64,000 bases of DNA from Prostheceraeus crozeri (GCA_907163375.1 CAJQUW010005698.1:62001-126000); one strand, 5' to 3'; positions 32,725 to 45,010 are shown, counted from the first letter of the stretch. Notes: generated from the letters alone by a model not told the origin. A program made the numbers and translations.

Positions 32725-34494
32725 CAGAGGCGTCGCTAAGGACACATCATTGGGGGGGGGGGGGTTTTTGCTAAATTTTACCTGATTTACAACTAAGAAC
32801 CAAAATTTTCCTGATTATTGCACACACGCATACTCACACACACATTCCAACATGTTTCATGATTATAACCTGCAGAAGAGGTAGCTAGTCATCTAATCGG
32901 CCGGAAATGACGCCTATAAATGAAAAATAATTTAATTGGTGGTTCATACGAATATTATTCATATTGAGTAGTCTCGAAACTGCTAAGGAAATTTTTCGAT
33001 GTGTTTGCATCGAGAAAGTTAACACGCTGTTAACAATAAACTATACTACGCACAGAGATGACGGTGTGACCTTATTCATCACCCGTGCGCTTTTCCGCGT
33101 GCGCGTGTGACTGGACGCGTATGAGGAAGGTTTTCGATGAAATCCACCGTAGAGATGACGTCATCTCCTCAAGGACAACGCAATTATTTAAAATAATACA
33201 TTATTATTTAGCCCAGAACTTGATATGAATCAAAACGGCCTAAATACACTACACAGCTAGGCAGAATGAGTTGCCAGGCGTTTCAAGCGTCAGGTGATTC
33301 AGTGCCCAATATTCACTGGCCAAAGCATTATAGGTAGGTAACTGGAATTACATTACAATTGCACTTTAGAATAATTTTAAATTTAGCAGAGCTAACTCCC
33401 CGCCTTATGCTACCAATTTTTAAGAAAATGTGAGGCGACTGTTCCTCCCACTAGAATTAGATTCATCTTGCGCGGGCTTTTCGGTTTCCTATAAAAGGAA
33501 GAGCAAATATGTAACCTTAATATCGAAATGGTACAACACATAGAATTAGACCAACTTTGCTCCTTCCTCGAATGGATAATTCGTGTATTCGCCTTTTTTG
33601 GCTATTGGAAATGGCAAAACAATAAGCTGTCAGCCATAGGAACAAACAGGAGCCATTGAGAGATTGCGTGCGTGCTGTGATTATCAAACCTCCTCACACA
33701 CCACCAAAAACACACAATCGATGCCTGGCTTCCATTTCCAATTATGCACCATAACAGTGAGCAATCCGAGGAGAGGAATGTGAAAAGCATCAAGTGTAAC
33801 TAATTTTCGTACGCCTGCTTACTTTCTTTAATAACTGATCGGAAGGGCCAATAATATGGAGAAAACGTGTGGTGCAATGATACTGAATTCTTCGAATCTG
33901 AAGAATTTTTGGCAATCGAAGCATCTTTGCTGGAACGCACATTAATCCTTTTTTAAATCCTCACATTCATCTTTAAATCACTTCCTGTTCCTATCTCAGT
34001 AACAGGTATAAGGAATTCCTTTTTGTCTGCCTACATAATAGGTTCCTACAATGTCCGTCCATCACATTCTTCTATCACATTCATTAATCACACTTCTAGC
34101 AAACCGAAGCAGATAAACAAAATATTTAATTCTGTGGTTCCTCCCTGCTCGCATATACACGTCATCCCGACAGGGTAAGAGGTCGTTTTCAGCAGTCGCG
34201 CTATGCTTTGACCGCTTTCGCTGTGACAAATCAATATCATCGACAGCAACTAACCATATCTACTTTCTGGTGTCCTAGAAAGGGTAAGAAATTTCCCGAC
34301 ATTATGAATTGTTTTTTTGTTGGACAAGACGTGGTTTTTGTGGCTAAGAACAACGGCAGTGAATATTGGAGCTGAATCGCCGGCAAACCGGCGGTTTACC
34401 TGACATTTCTCATTTTACCTGAATCTTTTAATAATTTCATATTGGGGGGGGGTGTGTCACGGTCCCCCACACCCCCCCGGTCGCGACGCCTCTG
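32725..34494. mobile_element. Non-autonomous hAT element
   Basis: The 1770-bp element starts CAGAGGCGTCGC and ends in the complement GCGACGCCTCTG, each followed inward by a long G/C run. It is flanked by the 8-bp duplication ATTGAGGT (32717-32724, 34495-34502). TTTTACCTGA occurs near both ends as a direct subterminal motif. No transposase fragment lies inside. Confidence 0.9.
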
Positions 34495-34502
34495 ATTGAG
34501 GT

Positions 34503-34850
34503 AGTGACATATTGACATGCGACTTGCATGTGCACCGACATGTTGCAACATCCGGATAATCTGACTGCGAAAAAATATGCATACATTGCCGAATTACAGT
34601 ACTTCGTTCAACTTTCTGTTGAAACTACAAGTTTTATAGCAGACACCCGTTTGCAATGGTTGCAGTATTGATATTGATGATGCTGAACTTATCAATGTTT
34701 TGAATGGATGGTGGTGAATGTGACACAAAATAGAATCGATGTGTATGTACGCATGTTAGCGAATATTAACTATCGATGACTTTTCAGGGCGTCCAAAAAT
34801 AACAATGCCACTAGCTTGGGTGATCATGCTGTGAAGTCTGTGGCGTTCAG
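34503..34850. other. Intergenic sequence
   Basis: No gene recognised. Confidence 0.3.
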
Positions 34851-34854
34851 TGCA

Positions 34855-35165
34855 CGAAGGGGAATGGGGACAGAATTGATCATTCCATTGGGATCATGAT
34901 CATTACTTTGTGGTGTTGATTGCGTTATTAGAGTGTATCTTGACCACTATGGCCATGCTTGAAATTAGTGGACGAGAAGGTTAAATTTCGTAATTTCTGT
35001 GAAATTAGCTCACCTTTGAGATCCTGCTGTGTCCGTAGAATGCATGCAAGATGGGGACTGAATTGCGTAATCACTTTGGGATCATCGTCATTAGTTTATG
35101 GTGTTGGTTGCGATATTAGAGTATATATCTTGGCCGATATGGCTGTGCTTGAAATTGATGATGGC
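34855..35165 (+). repeat. Diverged tandem duplication, unit about 190 bp
   Basis: The stretch from GGGGACAGAATTGATCATTCC to GCCATGCTTGAAATTAG (about 34865-34970) is repeated about 190 bp on, from GGGGACTGAATTGCGTAATC to GCTGTGCTTGAAATTGATG (about 35054-35160). The copies share TGGTGTTG-TTGCG-TATTAGAGT. Confidence 0.7.
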
Positions 35166-37215
35166 TGATGAAGGGAAGAAAACAAGGCCAGCACATAATT
35201 CAATTGCGCTTTCTGAATGATGTTGTCAGGAACACCCTTTCAACTGAAATACATTAGTGGTGATTTTCCCATTCTAAAATATAGTGGTTTCAATTCTGGA
35301 CATCAGGTTTTTAAACGTACCTGGTTCCCATTCGGTTTATCACGGTCTACTCTCTTCCCCAGGAAGAGTACATAATATAATCTCAAGGATAAATCGGATA
35401 GGTATAGCTAGCAGAAAACATTTGGGCTTCAAACACCTTCAGCAATCACAATCTTGCTTAGCGACCAAAACCACAACAGCGCTGATAGTCAACCGGAACT
35501 CTAATAAGAAAACCACGTGGGTTAGTGCTGAAACAAATTTAACCATACTCCTTATTAACATATTAAAACAAAATAATGACAGATTTGTGTTTGAATTACA
35601 TAAGTTTGGATAACAGACAAACACCAACAACCCTCCACCAAACCTCAACGGACTAAAATTAGGGTGATGGATTGCATCCCTGCCATTTGCTCACAAGTCA
35701 GGAGGCGACAAGGCAATAACGCAAGATTGAGAGAAGAAAATTTGGGCTATTCAGAATGATTCCAAGCCAAGGATTGATAGGAAATCAATATTTCGAATCT
35801 CAAAACCAATAACCCTTCAGCACATCTTCGAAAACATAATGTTGCTAATTAGGCAAGAATCTTGAGTGTGATTTCTGTGCGAAAATCTGTGGTGTGTTCC
35901 TCACAGTTGCAGCAATGAAATTTTCATATTGTCAAAGAAATGTCATACAAATGTGTCTTGTTGATGCGTTACTCGATAGTTTTGCTCACAATGCTGAATG
36001 GCATCACGACTCTGAAGGTATATTACCAATCGAGAAATGTAGCTTGTAACCTCTGGAAATATGAAAGAGACAGGACGGTACATAAAACGCTGTCATTGAG
36101 AAGTGAAAATTGCGATTGGAATGCAGGATGAATTTGGAAACTGCTCTTCGATGAGACCCTGCATCTTTAGATCGAAAAAAGACCGACATCAAAATCCGAA
36201 ATAAGTTATACAACAATTGACTTTCATAGCGTCACCAGGCTTCCCGTTTAAAAACAAAAGAATATAAAATCCGAAGCTACGTTTTTGTGTTGAAATCACC
36301 AGGCAAATAATACCAATTGCACTTTATTTTCATTAAAACAACAGCTGTTTCTCCAGCTGAATGAATTTGTTATCTCATGTTATTTCAGAACGCCATTTCA
36401 ATAATGATAAATTTTTAGATATTTGTGACATTTATCTGCTCTTTTAGAAAGTAATTTTTTGGATTTGACGTCCGTGCACAGAAATATATCGATGTCATTC
36501 TCTCTCGATCAAGTGCCAAAAACTCCATATCATGCTGCAGCAAGATATGATACCACAGGCACTAGTAAATTATAACAACCACACTTTCTCTGTCACTTTA
36601 TGACAGTCGAACGCTTTCCCAGCTGGTATGTAGCAGCAAACAAAGCAGCATACATTTCTTGTAGAAGTTAAGTCATTGAGTTGGTCTCCGCAGTTTTTCC
36701 AGCAATCTTAACCGCGTGCTTCTAGTCGGCTTTCCACATCATTTCGCTGTTTAAAAGACTTATTGTTACATCTACAGGAACTTTCTCAGGTCTATCATGC
36801 CTTAATAACATCATTATTTATGTATGCATCTCACTGTTATGGTCATTGTATCCCTCATGTCTATTAGAAAAATTTTTGAGTGCTTTCAGAGAATGGCTCA
36901 TAAACTACAGATTTGCGGCAAAGGATGCCCTTGTGTGTGTTTTTCCGCCGATTTGCAGAGCGTTTTACAGAAAGCCGGACTGAATTTTCTTAAATGTTGT
37001 GAAAATAACTCACATCCCCTGAAACTTTTCTTACCTCGTCGTCTTCCTCGAACTGGCCACTTTTGTATTACTGTGTGCACTACTACGAGGCGCTTGAATT
37101 AATTTTTTCCTTGGTTCTGCCAACAATTTAATGAATGTCTTTATAATGAACGGTATTAGTGTTACTTACTTTGCTTGTACTTTTTCGATTTTCATTTATT
37201 TGAAATATACACATC
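35166..37215. other. Intergenic sequence
   Basis: Several open frames of 60-110 codons exist, such as 35284-35613, but none has a recognisable motif or splice context. I would not annotate a gene here. Confidence 0.35.
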
Positions 37216-37240
37216 TCTACTCTACTCTACTCTACTCTAC
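37216..37240 (+). repeat. (TCTAC)5 microsatellite
   Basis: Five perfect TCTAC units. Confidence 0.95.
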
Positions 37241-37503
37241 TATTTGAGACTAACAGTAACTTTCCAACAGGAATGCGGTCGGAGTCCCGTTGTCCTATCT
37301 TTTTTGCCGTAGTCGGAGTCCTATCAAATGATAGGACTCCGGCCTACAACAAGTCACCGAAATATAATTCAAAAAAATTATTTATCCTCGTGCATAGCTG
37401 TCGCTGTTTTGATGTCAACTTTATCCGTCAAAAATGAAAGTGCAGAGACAGCAGTGCATGCATTTGCAATTTTTGGAGAGGGATGGGGGATTTTCCTGCC
37501 TGG

Positions 37504-39350
37504 GGCCTGTTTCATAAAATTAAGCAGTCTGATATGTATCAGTAGCATTTTCAGCAGTGAAATATAAAGCACTGCTTTAAATTGCGTTTCATAAAAATTA
37601 ATTTTCCGACTGAAGATTAAGCAGTCTAAATTAATCAGTGATACATATTGCGTTTCATAAAGATTTCGGACTGATGAAAACACTGATATATATCAGTGTG
37701 ATTGAGTGATTAAAACAATTGTGGATAATTCTTCGTAAATAAAATAATTTTTTGACAGCATAGAGTAAATAATATGTAGGTAGAGTGTCCGACTTAATAA
37801 AGTATTTGTATACAGTGAACAATTTTTATAATGAAAAGATTCAGTTTTTTTTCGGAGATTACGTTCCTGCGGTCCAAAACATTATTTGAGCAGCGTTTGA
37901 AAAAACCTCTATATTTGCCAATTTAATTACTAACCGACATTACTCCCCGTTGTAAGAAGTATGAAAACAAGTTGGATATCAAAAGGAATGAAATATTCGC
38001 TAACAAGCATCGCAAACTAAGCGGAAATTTGTGCTGATGATCAAGAAAATGTAATGAACTGGCATTTATAATGGAAATCTTCATAAAAAGATTGAGATTT
38101 TATTGTGCTGTCGTGGCTGAAAATTTCCATATTTTATGATTCAATTTTCATCGCATGAGAATTTATGGATTGAGTAAATTCATGTTTCACTTTCTTGAAT
38201 CTGAATGGTGATGTGCGACCCCAATTTTACATCTTGTCAAAGGTAAATGAAAATCATTGTCCTTTGATTCTGTTATTTTGCTCTACCTAGCTGCTTGAGA
38301 ATAAGATCGCGCTTAAAAAGATTCTCTTGTGGTTTCAGCCATGAAAGCAATGGGTCATCGAGTTTGCTAAATTTAACAAACATTACCGCTCCGAGGCTTG
38401 TCATGACACGGACAATCTGTAAATGTAATCTCATTTCCATCTGCTTATAATACTAACATAATCAGTCAATTCCGTGGTAATTTCTTCAAACTGCACAAAT
38501 GCGCATATCTCACATTTGAGACAATCCAACTGTATTCACCTCGAGTTCATTTAATAAAAATCGAAAGTGTAATATACATTGGAGATTTACTAAATGCGGG
38601 AGTCTCTCACTCTACCTAATATACCTACTCTTATTTTGACAGTTAATTGAAATAATAATTAGAGAAGTCAATCTGAGCAAATGGTGGAATATTTGAGAAT
38701 CTTTTTTTCTAGCTGTCATCAATGTATAAAGTCAATACCTCAACGTCTTTTAATATTGAAATGATTTCATGACATGCCGTACCTCATTACACGAAAGAAA
38801 TCGAAGCCCTCAAAGCAACCCTTTATAATTTTGCTGTTACCGGACGTTTTATCGTCACAAACATTGCCACTTTTCAAAGGAAGAATTTTTCAATAAACAA
38901 TTCTGACAAATAGTTTGTTACTGACAGTAAAATTGAAAATCAAAAGCCGTTTTCTTCCCATTTTTAAGTTGTATTTGCAATCATTTCTCCGATATTTTAA
39001 GTTTCTATAACTTTCTCGATGATCATTCACAGATTTATCAACCTCAAGATGTTGATAGAAATTTTCACATTTGCATCAGTGAATTTCCATATTTTCAATT
39101 TTCGCGCGCTACTGATACTTCTTTGTGAAACGCAATTCTTTTCCAGACTGCTTAAAATACTGATTTTAAGCAGTGTGGGACTGATATAAATCACTGCTTA
39201 ATATTTGGTTTTGTGAAACGCTGTTAATTTCGACTGCTTTCAATCACTGATTTAAATCACTGCTTTATATTTATTTTATGAAACGCAGAAAACTTTCCAC
39301 ACTGATAAAACCACTGATATAAAGCACTGATTTATTTTATGAAACAGGCC
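37504..39350. mobile_element. Non-autonomous element with GGCCTGTTTCATAAAAT ends
   Basis: A 17-bp perfect inverted repeat (GGCCTGTTTCATAAAAT) is flanked by CCTGG at 37499-37503 and 39351-39355. The core GTTTCATAAA recurs inward at 37584 and 37650, and its complement at 39122, 39209 and 39274. CACTGAT/ATCAGTG units lie between them. No coding region. A 5-bp duplication with these ends does not let me name a superfamily. Confidence 0.75.
37808..38632 (+). repeat. Dispersed repeat, copy 1
   Basis: From GTATACAGTGAACAATTTTTAT to CTCTACCTAATATACCTACTC, it aligns in the same orientation with 57130-57926 with many small indels. It is internal to the GGCCTGTTTCATAAAAT element. Confidence 0.75.
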
Positions 39351-39748
39351 CCTGGTAGAGACGAGAAAAACCATGTGAAGCACACAAACAAGTGATGTGC
39401 ATAGTTGGTAAACTTTCATAGAAAATGATTGATTTGCTATTGCAGTGATTCCTAAAATCAGGCTCAGATAAGCCCATAATGATCTATGATGTAGGCTACC
39501 TGAACTAAGGCTGACATGCTTGCTACCCGTAGTAGGAGTCCTATCAAAAGCCGGAGTCCTATCAAACCCGGAGTCGGAGTCATATCAAAATGATAGGACT
39601 CCGCATTCCCCCTTTGCAATAATTTATTCGCAGGAGCGTAGCACTGGTGCAAATAGAAGCAATGTCGTTGCCGTAACGTTCTTCATGAAATCTTGTGCAA
39701 GCTTGTGTGCAAGATGTACAGTGGTGTTACATAATTCAGTGATCCTAC

Positions 39749-39916
39749 TATTATGTTTTCTATTGTATTGTAGTATTACTTAGTATACATGACAAAAGTA
39801 AAAAGCATCGAATTTCAGTTCGCAATGTTCTGAAAGTCCATATTTAAAACACATTACAGTTCATGAAAATAATTCATTAGTGTAGACAAACAATTGTTTA
39901 AATCATAAACACCATA
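39749..39916 (-). repeat. 3' LTR of the minus-strand Gypsy
   Basis: Reads TATGGTG...ATAATA on the minus strand and is identical to 44617-44784. Confidence 0.95.
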
Positions 39917-40023
39917 TATTCCCTCTCGTTAAAAGAGGAAGACTCGGAAGAATCGTCACAAACGATAATGCCATATCAGACAAGCGTTATCTGAACAGCA
40001 TAATAGTTCCACGTTCAATAAAA

Positions 40024-42451
40024 TCAATAATAAACATAATCTGAGTCACGCAATTCACGTCGGTGTCGGGGACCTCTTCTTTGGTACACTGGTTCCTCCA
40101 CAATGACTCGCCTTGGTCTTCGGACATCACGATTCGCACCTCGTAGACATGTACTTGTAGCACTCGTACCCTCGCTAGGTACATCCGGCAGCTCGCACTC
40201 TTCTGGCTCCACGTCACTCTCGCACGACCGATCCTTCGACACATGTTTGACGTGCCACTTCTGACCATTGTTCAGAATCACTGACTTGGAACCAATGATC
40301 TTTGACACAAAGAGATTTCGGCTGATTTTGCCAGATCGGGATGCTTCACACACACCCTCTCACCGATCGGAAACGTTCTTGAAACCTAACTTTCTTCTGT
40401 TTTTGCTTTCTACCTGTATCTATAAAAGAGCTAAGTTTGGTGCGCATTTCGCGACCATGAAGTAACAAACTAGGTGATTGCAATGTAGTAGAATGAGGAG
40501 AAGAACGATAGGTATGCAAGAAACATCGTATATGATCAACAACTGGAACCTTCATCAACTGTGCTAATTCTACCTGTTCAGAAAGTGTGCGGTTAAATCT
40601 TTCAACAACTGAATTTGATTCAGGATTGTAAAGGGGTGATCGCACATGTGAAATGTTTCTTTCTTTCAGAAAGTCCGAGAACATAGAAGACACAAACTGG
40701 CTGCCATTATCAGACAGTAACTCACTAGGCAAACCTTCTCTAGAGAAAACACTATTCAGAAAATTAATCACCTTATCCGTCTCAACACTGGGGAGAAAAC
40801 TAACTTCAGGCCATTTGCTGTGAAGATCAACAAGAACGATCGCGTATCTCATGTATGCCGGTAAATCGTACATCGGACCTTTGATATCGAACTGCTACAC
40901 GTTGCCAAGGAGATTCTGGAAGGGGCAATCTATCATTTGAAGGAGCAGGACCATTTTTGAATTATTTGCTAGAGCCTTGACAAACACAACAAGCTTTAAA
41001 TCTTTCTTCTATCGCTTTAATCCATAGCTGGCCACCAATACATCGAACGTAATCGTGATTTTGTTCTCTGAATACCCAATGAGATTCATGAGCCAAATCG
41101 ATCAAATCATTTCTCAAAGACACAGGGACGACAACCGTAGACCACGTAAAATCTGATGCTTGTGGACTGACAATTTCATTTTGGATAAGATAGAAGGGAC
41201 GTAATTCAGCGGGAATATCTTTCTATTTGGCCATCTGGTTTCAATGAAATGACGGATTCGCAAGAGGTCTGGACATTGTTCGCAAGAAGCCTTCAAAGTT
41301 CTGAATCGTGATGGAACTCATTATAACAATCATCTGTATCATCTGACAAAAAGTACACCATGTCTTCTACCGGAATCGAGAACAGTATCAGGAATAGTAT
41401 TGTCACAGCCTCTCTTGTACTGTACATCAAAGTTGAATGCCATCAATCTGTGGCCCACCTCGCCAAACGCAAACTCATCCTATCAAAACCTTTGCGGGAA
41501 AATATCATTCTCATGGCTCGTGGTCGGTTTCCAATACAAATCGTCTACCAAGTAAGTATGGCCTCCATCTCTCGCATGCCCAGACTAACGCCAAACTCTC
41601 TTTCTCTGTAGTAGAGAATTTCCTTTCTGATTCGGACAATCTTCTCGAAGCAAATTCGACAGTGCGCTTTCCAAGAATGGGGTCGATGATGGATAAAGTG
41701 GCTCCTAAGCCGACATTAGAGCGTCTGTGGAGACAACGACTGGAAGCCTAACATCAAATGGTGCTAAAGCTGTACTATTACTAATCAAGACTTCATCTTG
41801 TCAAAAGTGACCTGTGCTTCGTGAGACCAATGTAAAATGAGATGAATTCATCAACTCACGTAATGGTTCTACCAAAGTAGAGAAATTTGAAATATGCTTC
41901 GCGTAGTACCCAAATGCACCAAGTGTGGAACGCCGCGCACCAAAAGAAGACGGACTAGGAGACTGTACTAAAGCTTTCACCTTCTCACCTGAGGGTTTGA
42001 TCCCGTGTTGATCAACATCGTGTCCTAAATACGTAATCTTGCCGACACCAAGCAAACACTTCGACTCGTTAAGCTTAACATTGTGTTCTGTCAAACGCTT
42101 CAAAACAGCATTCAATCGCTGATTGTGAATGTCAGTTGAAGGACCAGAAACCAACACGTCATCTAGATAGCATGCGACTCCATCAATACCTTTCAAAATT
42201 TTTGACATCACTGACTGGAATGCAGAGGGACATGAGGCTAAGCCAAAGGGACATCGCTTAAAGCGGAACAAGCCATCGGTACTATGAATGTGGTGAGTCT
42301 CTGCTATCCTCGTGTAAAGTAAGTTGCAAAGTAAGCTTCAGATAAATCAAGCTTAGAGAAAGTACATGAACCTTTCATAGAACTCATCAGTTCTTCAACT
42401 CTTGGTATTGGGTACCCATCAACAATGACAGCTTGATCGCAGCGCGCAAAT
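40024..42451 (-). pseudogene. Gypsy pol: RNase H, integrase and C-terminal tail
   Basis: On the minus strand the RNase H region (about 41750-41400) is recognisable only in pieces. An H2C2-type segment is poorly preserved near 41050-40950. The integrase core (40873-40346) is open and holds VLVDLHSKWPEVSFL (first Asp), LLSDNGSQFVSSMF (second Asp) and NSVVERFNRTLSEQV (Glu), so the catalytic triad is intact. The tail to 40024 is basic with a chromatin-free C-terminus ending DSDYVYY. The reverse-transcriptase palm lies just upstream (42271-41801), with FGLASCPSAFQ and the catalytic YLDD. Confidence 0.85.
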
Positions 42452-43074
42452 CAACACAAATTCTGATTTTGCCGTTTCGCTTTCTGTACTATAACAAGAT
42501 TCGATATCCATTCGGAAGCATCTACTCTCTCAATGACATCAGCTGAGAGCAACCTCTGGACTTCATTGCTAACTTGGTCTCGGATAGAAAACGGGATCTG
42601 TCTCAAGGACTGTCGTACAGGCTTAACATCAGGGTTAATGCGAACTTTGTGAATATAGCCTTTGATACATCCAAGAACGGTACCATCTGCATGAGAAGCA
42701 GGAGTAGAGCATATCGCAGCAGTGCGATCAACGTGAGACGACTGAGTACGGAACTGAGATGAGCAACTGAAGCAGACTGAAAAACTGAACTGACTGAGAC
42801 AAAGGAACAACGGACTGACTTGACTGAGCAGTAGAACTTGACTGTGAAATGGAGCTGGCATGCAAAACTGAATTAGACTGGGCGACTGAGCAAGACTGAG
42901 GAGATGACAACGACTGAACTGTACGAGGAACTTGAAAATCGAAAGCCGAGGACGCAACTGACCCAGTGGTAGGAGTAACAGAGATGACATGAGACGTAGG
43001 GGTAGCAGTAGAACTAGGAGATACATGAGACGTAGACAAAACAGGTTGTGAAGAGACATGACTATCACTAACAT
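42451..43074 (-). pseudogene. Gypsy pol: reverse transcriptase N-terminal part
   Basis: After a low-complexity Ser/Gln/Leu-rich stretch (43074-42700, with a Ser/Val/Gln-rich alternative frame to 43168) comes GCIKGYIHKVRINPDVKPVR. It is followed by DQVSNEVQRLLSADVIERVD and SEWISNLVIVQK, the start of a Gypsy reverse transcriptase. The frame breaks at 42451 before the first catalytic Asp region. Confidence 0.75.
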
Positions 43075-43292
43075 GACAAATCGATTTGGAATTAGGAGTG
43101 AGAAGATCCCAAAGATTCTTTCCTGACACTCTGAAAACGTCGGAGCAGATCACGACCAAACAAAACATCTTTGTCCTTAAGTGTCACAACCACAAATGGT
43201 ACAGTAGAAACTTTCTAATCCATCTCGAGAAGTGCAACGTAATTCAATCCTGCCAATGACTTTCACTCTCTCACCAGTATAAGTAAACACTC

Positions 43293-44198
43293 TCATCGAG
43301 CAAGCTTGTAAAGAATCATCAATTTCATCCTGTTGAACACACAATCAGCTAATACATGATCTGGAATAATATTAATTCCGCAACCAGTATCGAGTACACC
43401 CGTAAGAGCTTTGTCATGAACAACCAACGTAGAGGAAAACTTCTCATCTTTATTTGGATTCCCAAGACTACAAATCGTAATGCAACATATGGTGGAATCA
43501 TCATTCTGTTCATGTGAGATTTCATTCACTCTGAAGTTCTTTCCTCTCGACTGCCTTCTGTGAAAATTACTCGGGGTGCTTGAACGGTTGTAACCTGGAT
43601 TTGATTGACTTCTAGGACGGCTGCTACATACCTTAGAAACATGTCCAAAACCTTTTTGCAGTAGTTGCAAGTCTTGTTCCTTGCAAAACAATTCTCATAA
43701 GTAGCTACGTGTTTATCTGAGCCGCATCTGTAACATGTCCGTGGTGGTGAGGATCCGGTACCGGTATTAGGCCTACTTGAATTTGGCTTGCGCCACGAAT
43801 TCCTATTGCCTTCACGGTTAGGCGTGTTTCGTTCGCGTTGCCTAGAGCGGATGTGAAAAGCGTTGTGACTCGAAGAGTTATGAGTCCTAAGAGTTGAACT
43901 TTCCTGCGCTACGCGTTCATACTCTTTCGCAATTTCAACTGCCTTTGCAAAAGTCAAATTTACTATCATCCTGCAGTAATAGCTTCTCTCTGACCCTATT
44001 GTCTTGGACACCGATAATGAGCTGTCCCCAACAACGACTCATTAAGCGGATCCTTACTGACCTTGAATCGCAGCTGGATGCAATCTGACGTAAGTCAGAA
44101 GTAAAACTCTCAATACTTTCACCTTGCTTCTGCTTCCTCTCATTGAATTTCAATCTATGAGTCCACTTTGATGTGGTACCAACAAAATAGCTATGCAT
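43293..44198 (-). pseudogene. Gypsy gag and protease
   Basis: The minus strand gives a capsid-like helical block (HRLKFNERKQKQGESIESF, LRQIASSC) starting at 44198. One shift later a basic region leads to zinc knuckles: CYRCGSDKHVATYENC, a C-x2-C-x4-H-x6-C arrangement, and CNYCKK--FGHVSKVC across a frameshift. The protease carries VLDTGCGINIIPDHVLAD with the catalytic DTG. Gag, knuckles and protease sit in three frames. Confidence 0.8.
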
Positions 44199-44594
44199 TG
44201 ATTTCTTAAATCAGACAACGTACTGACATCGGAACTGTCAAATGTGTATAAAATCCTTTGTCCTTCTGGACCCAAACAAGAAATCAGTAATGCCCTGCAC
44301 CTGGTTCTTCCTTAGAAGCGTCAAGACCCACGGCTAGCAAGTAATTATCGTAAGTCCTAATCCATGTATCCCACGCAATGGGAGGCTCACCAGGAGAATG
44401 GAGAAAAGGAGTGGGTGCTGGAACACCCGTAATAACACTGGCCATGTCAACAAAATTCAGAGAAAGAAACTAAGTCTAGCCTAAGTTCTCAAGTAAGCAA
44501 AATTTATACACCTAAGGATTTAAAAATTTATTACTCGAATAGTAAAGCAAAAACAGAAGAACTTAGTAAATAATTTTCGACATCCTCGTCGCCA

Positions 44595-44784
44595 ATATTA
44601 TGTTCCTCGTCGCCAATATTATGTTTTCTATTGTATTGTAGTATTACTTAGTATACATGACAAAAGTAAAAAGCATCGAATTTCAGTTCGCAATGTTCTG
44701 AAAGTCCATATTTAAAACACATTACAGTTCATGAAAATAATTCATTAGTGTAGACAAACAATTGTTTAAATCATAAACACCATA
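44595..44784 (-). repeat. 5' LTR plus duplicated primer-binding site
   Basis: The LTR occupies 44617-44784. Immediately inside, AACATAATATTGGCGACGAGG occurs twice in tandem on the minus strand (about 44578-44620), duplicating the LTR end together with the TTGGCGACGAGG primer-binding site. Confidence 0.8.
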
Positions 44785-44930
44785 CCTACCAGCCGCACAT
44801 CTTTTGCATGGTAATCTGATCTATCGTGTGTCTGATCCCCGCTACATGCCTTAATGTCGGCGGTCACAATTGTAACGAGTTATTTATTCATTGATTATTA
44901 TTGCCTTGACAACTGATGTGTGGTGGTGAG

Positions 44931-45010
44931 GGTTTGATCCTGCCAATTGACAGAGTCGCGTAAGTGGCTCGTAGCTCAGTTGGTTAGACCACAGGTCTGT
45001 AAAAGTGGAA
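44931..45010 (+). repeat. tRNA-like halves: B-box then A-box fragment
   Basis: GGTTTGATCC (44931-44940) resembles a B box, as GGTTCGATCC with one CpG decay. TAGCTCAGTTGG (44972-44983) is a perfect A box followed by an anticodon-loop-like TCTGTAAAA. The order is reversed for a single tRNA and the D stem does not pair, so this is more likely tandem SINE-type heads than a tRNA gene. Confidence 0.35.

Larger units (their letters stand above)
37268..39611. mobile_element. hAT-type element with GGAGTCCTATCA terminal repeats
   Basis: The left end CAGGAATGCGGTCGGAGTCC and the right end (complement GGGGAATGCGGAGTCC) are flanked by CTTTCCAA (37260-37267) and CTTTGCAA (39612-39619), matching at 7 of 8 bases. 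Both ends hold several GGAGTCCTATCA/TGATAGGACTCC copies in both orientations. Most of its interior is a nested element (37504-39350). Its left 190 bp recur inverted at 56935-57129. Confidence 0.7.
39749..44784 (-). mobile_element. Ty3/Gypsy LTR retrotransposon, minus strand
   Basis: Two 168-bp direct LTRs (39749-39916 and 44617-44784) appear identical by eye. They are bounded by the 5-bp duplication CCTAC (39744-39748, 44785-44789). The inner order on the minus strand is gag, protease, reverse transcriptase, RNase H, integrase, which defines Gypsy. Sequence just inside the 5' LTR is TTGGCGACGAGG, the probable primer-binding site. A purine-rich GAGAGGGAATA precedes the 3' LTR. The coding region is broken by many frameshifts despite identical LTRs. 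Confidence 0.95.

Noticed and set aside
35284-35613. 109-codon open frame
   Set aside because: No recognisable motif, no splice context and no similarity to the other elements in the window.
36824-37102. 92-codon Cys-rich open frame
   Set aside because: Cysteine spacing matches no zinc finger and an antisense frame of similar length overlaps.
37216-37240. Telomere-like repeat
   Set aside because: TCTAC repeats are not a known telomeric unit and the array has only five copies.
44965-45010. Functional tRNA gene
   Set aside because: Good A box, but the D stem does not pair and no B box follows at the right distance.
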